Assembly: GCA_947385955.1 (NCBI GenBank)
Contig: CANDNA010000002.1
Coordinates: forward strand, 124,001 to 188,000
Direction: 5' to 3'
DNA: 64,000 nt
Source: an uncultured Clostridia bacterium
GTDB lineage: Bacteria; Bacillota; Clostridia; Lachnospirales; Lachnospiraceae
Shown here: in pieces, positions 61,137 to 64,000 of the stretch
Position numbering within the stretch: the first letter of the stretch is position 1
How the letters are laid out: each line of letters starts with the position of its first letter
The notes under the pieces: model-generated
The model's database searches: none
Seen by the model: the letters and a program-made list of their open reading frames with translations, nothing else
Told to the model about the DNA's origin: nothing
Translations under genes and position numbers: made by a program

Positions 61137-62513
61137 ATGTACCAAATTGATTTCAGCAAACCTATTCATATACATTTCATCGGCATCGGAGGCATCAGCA
61201 TGAGCGGTCTGGCAGAAATACTGCTTTCCGAAGGTTTTACCGTATCCGGTTCCGATCTGCGCCCCGGTCCGCTCACCGATATGCTGGCACGCAAGGGGGC
61301 ACGCATTTACGACCGTCAAATCGCGGACAATCTGACCGATGATACAGACCTAGTGGTATATACGGCGGCTATCCACAGTGACAATCCGGAATTTGCCGCC
61401 ATCGCCCAAAAAGGGCTGCCATCCCTGACACGGGCACAGCTTCTGGGGCAGATTATGCGCAATTATCAGACCCCGGTAGCTGTCAGCGGTACTCACGGCA
61501 AAACCACCACCACTTCCATGATCGCCGAGATCCTCCTTCGTGCAGACACAGATCCGACCCTGTCCATCGGCGGCATCCTGCATTCCATCGGCGGCAATAT
61601 CAGAATCGGGAAATCCGGATATTTCGTAACCGAAGCCTGCGAATATACCAACAGCTTTCTCAGCTTTTTCCCGAAAATCGGCCTGATCCTCAATGTAGAA
61701 GAGGATCATCTGGATTTTTTCCGGGACATCCATGAAATCCGGGCATCTTTCCATAAATTTGCTTCGCTGCTGCCCCGGGACGGCCTTTTGATTATCAACG
61801 GAGAAATCCCGTCGCTGGAATCCGTTACACAGGAACTTTCCTGCCCCATAATTACCTTTGGGAAGGATTCCTCTTTTACGTATTCCTATAGTAACCTTTC
61901 CTACGATGAAACTGCATGTCCTACCTTTACGCTGCACAATGGCTGCCATACAGATACCGTTACACTTTCCGTACCCGGAAAACACAATATTTACAATGCA
62001 ATGGCTGCCATCGCTCTGTCAGATGCGCTGCAGCTTCCCAGGGCCACTGCCCTGGCCGCATTAAAAGATTTCCACGGCACCGACAGACGGTTCGAATATA
62101 AAGGGCAGATTGGCGGTGTCACCATTATAGATGATTATGCGCACCATCCCACAGAAATTACCGCCACACTGCAGGCAGCGGAAAAATATCCCCATAAAAC
62201 GCTGTGGTGTGTATTTCAGCCACACACATATTCCCGTACAAAGGCATTTATGCCGGAATTTGCAAAGGCACTTTCCCTGGCGGACAGGATCGTTCTGGCA
62301 GACATTTATGCCGCAAGGGAAACCGATACTCTGGGAATCAGCTCCCGCACATTGCAGGAAGAAATCATAAAAGAAGGAAAAGAATGCCTGTATTTTCCTT
62401 CTTTTGATGAAATCGAAAATTTTTTGCTGGAACATTGTACCCCCGGTGATCTGTTGATAACTATGGGGGCCGGAGATGTTGTAAAAATCGGCGAAAGTCT
62501 GCTTGGTCATTAG
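61137..62513 (+). CDS. murC: UDP-N-acetylmuramate--L-alanine ligase
   Basis: It adds the first amino acid of the peptidoglycan stem peptide. The 458-residue Mur ligase has the N-terminal FIGIGGISMSGLAEILLSEG (about 13-32), the ATP loop SGTHGKTTTTSMI (about 114-126), the central EACEYTNSFLSFFP and LNVEEDHLDFF, and the C-terminal DDYAHHPTEI (about 338-347). The ATG at 61137 follows GGGAGAGGAAG. A terminator follows directly. Confidence 0.96.
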   Translation: MYQIDFSKPIHIHFIGIGGISMSGLAEILLSEGFTVSGSDLRPGPLTDMLARKGARIYDRQIADNLTDDTDLVVYTAAIHSDNPEFAAIAQKGLPSLTRAQLLGQIMRNYQTPVAVSGTHGKTTTTSMIAEILLRADTDPTLSIGGILHSIGGNIRIGKSGYFVTEACEYTNSFLSFFPKIGLILNVEEDHLDFFRDIHEIRASFHKFASLLPRDGLLIINGEIPSLESVTQELSCPIITFGKDSSFTYSYSNLSYDETACPTFTLHNGCHTDTVTLSVPGKHNIYNAMAAIALSDALQLPRATALAALKDFHGTDRRFEYKGQIGGVTIIDDYAHHPTEITATLQAAEKYPHKTLWCVFQPHTYSRTKAFMPEFAKALSLADRIVLADIYAARETDTLGISSRTLQEEIIKEGKECLYFPSFDEIENFLLEHCTPGDLLITMGAGDVVKIGESLLGH

Positions 62514-62531
62514 TTATCCACAATATCCACA
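62514..62531 (+). repeat. two contiguous DnaA-box-like 9-mers
   Basis: TTATCCACA (62514-62522, a perfect DnaA box) is directly followed by ATATCCACA (62523-62531). The second is also part of the left arm of the murC terminator, so part of the match is explained by that stem. Confidence 0.6.
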
Positions 62532-62577
62532 TTTTAAGCGCCTCTCTGGAGTCTCTGAAAATGTGGATATTTTTTCT
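62522..62577 (+). terminator. terminator after murC
   Basis: AATATCCACATTTT (62522-62535) pairs perfectly with AAAATGTGGATATT (62558-62571), followed by a T-run to 62576. Confidence 0.85.
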
Positions 62578-62658
62578 CTGAGCAGGCTATGCAAAATACC
62601 TGGTTTTCTTTGATTTTTACTATTATATGATGGGGCATGTTTCATTTATACATGTCTG

Positions 62659-62685
62659 ATATCCACAGTTTCCACATTGTCCACA
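62659..62685 (+). repeat. three contiguous DnaA-box-like 9-mers
   Basis: ATATCCACA, GTTTCCACA and TTGTCCACA follow one another without gaps (62659-62667, 62668-62676, 62677-62685), each ending TCCACA. They lie 70-96 bases upstream of the -10 box of the DnaD/helicase-loader genes. Confidence 0.65.
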
Positions 62686-62751
62686 AACGTGAAAATCCCT
62701 GTGTTTTCAAGGCTTTTCGCAAAATTTTACTGTTTCATTTTTGAAATTGTT

Positions 62752-62760
62752 ATGATATAA
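62752..62760 (+). promoter_or_regulatory. extended -10 promoter of the dnaD-like gene
   Basis: TGATATAAT (62752-62760) is an extended -10 element; the 17-base-spaced -35 (TTTCAT) is weak. It lies 51 bases before the start codon. Otherwise 62514-62811 holds no gene. Confidence 0.6.
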
Positions 62761-62811
62761 TTGCTTTGCTTTGCATGATAGATACTCACAGAAAACGAAT
62801 CAGGTGAAATA

Positions 62812-63870
62812 ATGGGGAAACTAACAATATACCGGGAACAGGAAACTGGCTTTACGGCGGTTTCCAATTCTTTTATTGATCATTATATGGCAGATGCCAA
62901 TGACGCGCAGTTAAAGGTGTATCTGCATCTGCTGCGCACCTTTCAGGCAAATCAGGACACGGGCATCTCTGAAATGGCAGATTTGTTCAATCATACGGAA
63001 AAGGACATTGTCCGTGCTCTGAAATACTGGGAAAAAAAGGCGCTGCTCATACTGGAGTATGACACAGGCAAAAACGTATCTGCCATCCGTCTGCTGACAC
63101 CGTCGGTTCAGGACAACAGCAACGCCCCGGCCCGGCCGGCTGCTACTGAAGATGTGCCTGCACTGCCTCCTGCCAGCCAGATACCGGCTCCCGAAACCAT
63201 ACCGGAAAAGCCGTCGTATTCGCTGGATGACCTGAAGATGTTCCGCAGCAATGAAGAAACGGAACAGTTGTTATTCATCGTAGAACAATACATCGGCAAG
63301 CCGCTGAGCGCCACAGAAGTCAGGACCATATTATTTATTTATGATAAGCTGGAATTTTCTGCGGACCTGATTGACTATCTGGTACAGTATTGTGTGGGAA
63401 AAGAGAAAAAGAGTTTCCGCTATATAGAAAAGGTAGCTGTGGAATGGGCGGAAAATCACATTACAACGCCCCGTCAGGCAAAGGAATTTGCCTGCAAATA
63501 TGATAAAAATGTTTATCTGATTATGAAAGCGCTGGGGAAAAACACTTCTCCGACGCCAAAGGAAGTCACTTATATCACCCGTTGGACCAGGGAATGGGGC
63601 TTTTCTCTCGATGTCATTGAAATTGCCTGCGAGCGGACTGTCCTGGCAGTGGACAAGCATCGTTTTGCATATGCAGACAGTATACTGGCAAGCTGGTTTC
63701 AGTCCCAGGTACACAGCGTAGAGGATATCCGGGCCATTGACGCTGCATATCAGAAAAAAAAGCCGGCGCAGAACCAGCATCCTGCCCCTGCTTCCACCAA
63801 TTCCTTCAATCAATTCCCTCAGAGGGATTATGATTTTGACGCTCTGGAAAAAGAACTGTTAAGCAACTGA
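62812..63870 (+). CDS. DnaD-domain replication initiation protein
   Basis: The 352-residue protein acts in helicase loading at the origin or at restarted forks, by homology to DnaD. A winged-helix N-terminal domain (about 1-85, with LKVYLHLLRTFQANQDTGIS) is followed by a Pro/Ala-rich linker (about 95-130) and two DnaD/DnaB_2-type helical domains (about 135-215 and 220-300), the second containing YADSILASWFQSQVHSVEDI. The Lachnospiraceae-type two-domain version is longer than B. subtilis DnaD (232). It is followed after 22 bases by the helicase-loader gene. Confidence 0.9.
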   Translation: MGKLTIYREQETGFTAVSNSFIDHYMADANDAQLKVYLHLLRTFQANQDTGISEMADLFNHTEKDIVRALKYWEKKALLILEYDTGKNVSAIRLLTPSVQDNSNAPARPAATEDVPALPPASQIPAPETIPEKPSYSLDDLKMFRSNEETEQLLFIVEQYIGKPLSATEVRTILFIYDKLEFSADLIDYLVQYCVGKEKKSFRYIEKVAVEWAENHITTPRQAKEFACKYDKNVYLIMKALGKNTSPTPKEVTYITRWTREWGFSLDVIEIACERTVLAVDKHRFAYADSILASWFQSQVHSVEDIRAIDAAYQKKKPAQNQHPAPASTNSFNQFPQRDYDFDALEKELLSN

Positions 63871-63892
63871 CCGATACGTAAGGAGAAATTCC

Positions 63893-64000
63893 GTGCCACT
63901 GACCAACCAACAGTATGATTCCATTCTTCGGGAATATGAAGAAAAACAAAATCATTCCCGCCGGACACAACTCCAGAAACTAACCGAAATTTATGAAAAA
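63893..64000 (+). CDS. DnaC/DnaI-type helicase loader, N-terminal part (runs off right edge)
   Basis: Only 36 codons are visible: MPLTNQQYDSILREYEEKQN and an Arg/Gln/Lys-rich helix. This resembles the start of ATP-binding DnaC-family loaders that follow dnaD in Clostridia (recollection). The GTG at 63893 has AAGGAG nine bases upstream. The AAA+ domain would lie beyond the window. The gene partner fits, but the identity rests on a short segment. Confidence 0.65.
   Translation, partial: MPLTNQQYDSILREYEEKQNHSRRTQLQKLTEIYEK

Noticed and set aside
37021-62760. Chromosomal origin near the DnaA-like repeats or elsewhere in the window
   Set aside because: No dnaA, dnaN or rpmH gene and no AT-rich unwinding region with trios was seen, so oriC is not called; only the repeats are reported.

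Overview
The window reads as a chromosomal segment of a spore-forming, low-to-moderate GC Firmicute of class Clostridia, most likely a gut Lachnospiraceae. The grounds are the sporulation genes (spoIID, spoIIQ, spoVT, spoVG), a type-II-like IleS behind a T-box leader, clostridial-style pyrK/pyrD, glgC/glgD/glgP glycogen genes, and strong Shine-Dalgarno sites. I saw no rRNA or tRNA gene, CRISPR array, insertion sequence, prophage or conjugative element. The assignment to family level is inference.

Layout. 1-1190: the start of a cardiolipin synthase gene (minus, running off the left edge) and a small membrane-anchored protein. 1208-9383: a LacI-controlled carbohydrate locus on the minus strand (LacI, SIS isomerase, RpiB-type isomerase, binding protein, ABC ATPase, two permeases, ketohexose 3-epimerase) with three near-identical operators. 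9548-13163: ispE, a GntR regulator, a small membrane protein, murI, a DUF1934 protein and a small hypothetical gene. 13342-21364: a second, divergent sugar locus in which a binding protein, ATPase and permease face a ROK regulator, a FucI-like isomerase and a PfkB kinase across a 426-bp control region. 21458-22824: two orphan hypothetical genes. 22989-28739: a DUF3794/LysM protein, pyrD, pyrK, pyrC, a hypothetical gene and a PrcB-like lipoprotein. 28940-38153: plsC, murF, ddl, a degenerate GH9-like lipoprotein, an amidohydrolase, a GIY-YIG protein, spoIIQ, spoIID and an acidic EF-hand-like protein. 38334-46700: an aconitase-family hydratase, glgP and T-box-controlled ileS. 46840-53749: a nicotinate phosphoribosyltransferase, spoVT, a small alarmone synthetase, and an MCP plus REC-GGDEF-EAL-REC pair. 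53896-60801: mfd, pth, spoVG, glgD and glgC. 61137-64000: murC, a DnaD-domain gene and the start of a helicase-loader gene.

How the parts work together. Two complete high-affinity sugar uptake systems each carry their own repressor, operators and intracellular isomerases. The LacI locus has a C3-epimerase and two phosphosugar-isomerase-like proteins but no kinase. The ROK locus has an isomerase and a kinase but no aldolase. Their real substrates cannot be read from the sequence. Glycogen synthesis (glgC/glgD) and breakdown (glgP) lie on the same arm, next to sporulation and cell-wall genes.

The most interesting signals are regulatory: three LacI boxes placed so that looping is possible; three TATCA-N5-TGATA boxes in the ROK control region; two sigma-D-like promoters in front of orphan genes far from any flagellar gene; a sigma-F promoter overlapping the spoIID stop codon; a terminator-like hairpin that contains the Shine-Dalgarno of the DUF3794 gene; an apparently leaderless lipoprotein gene; and head-to-tail 9-bp DnaA-box-like repeats upstream of the helicase-loading genes.
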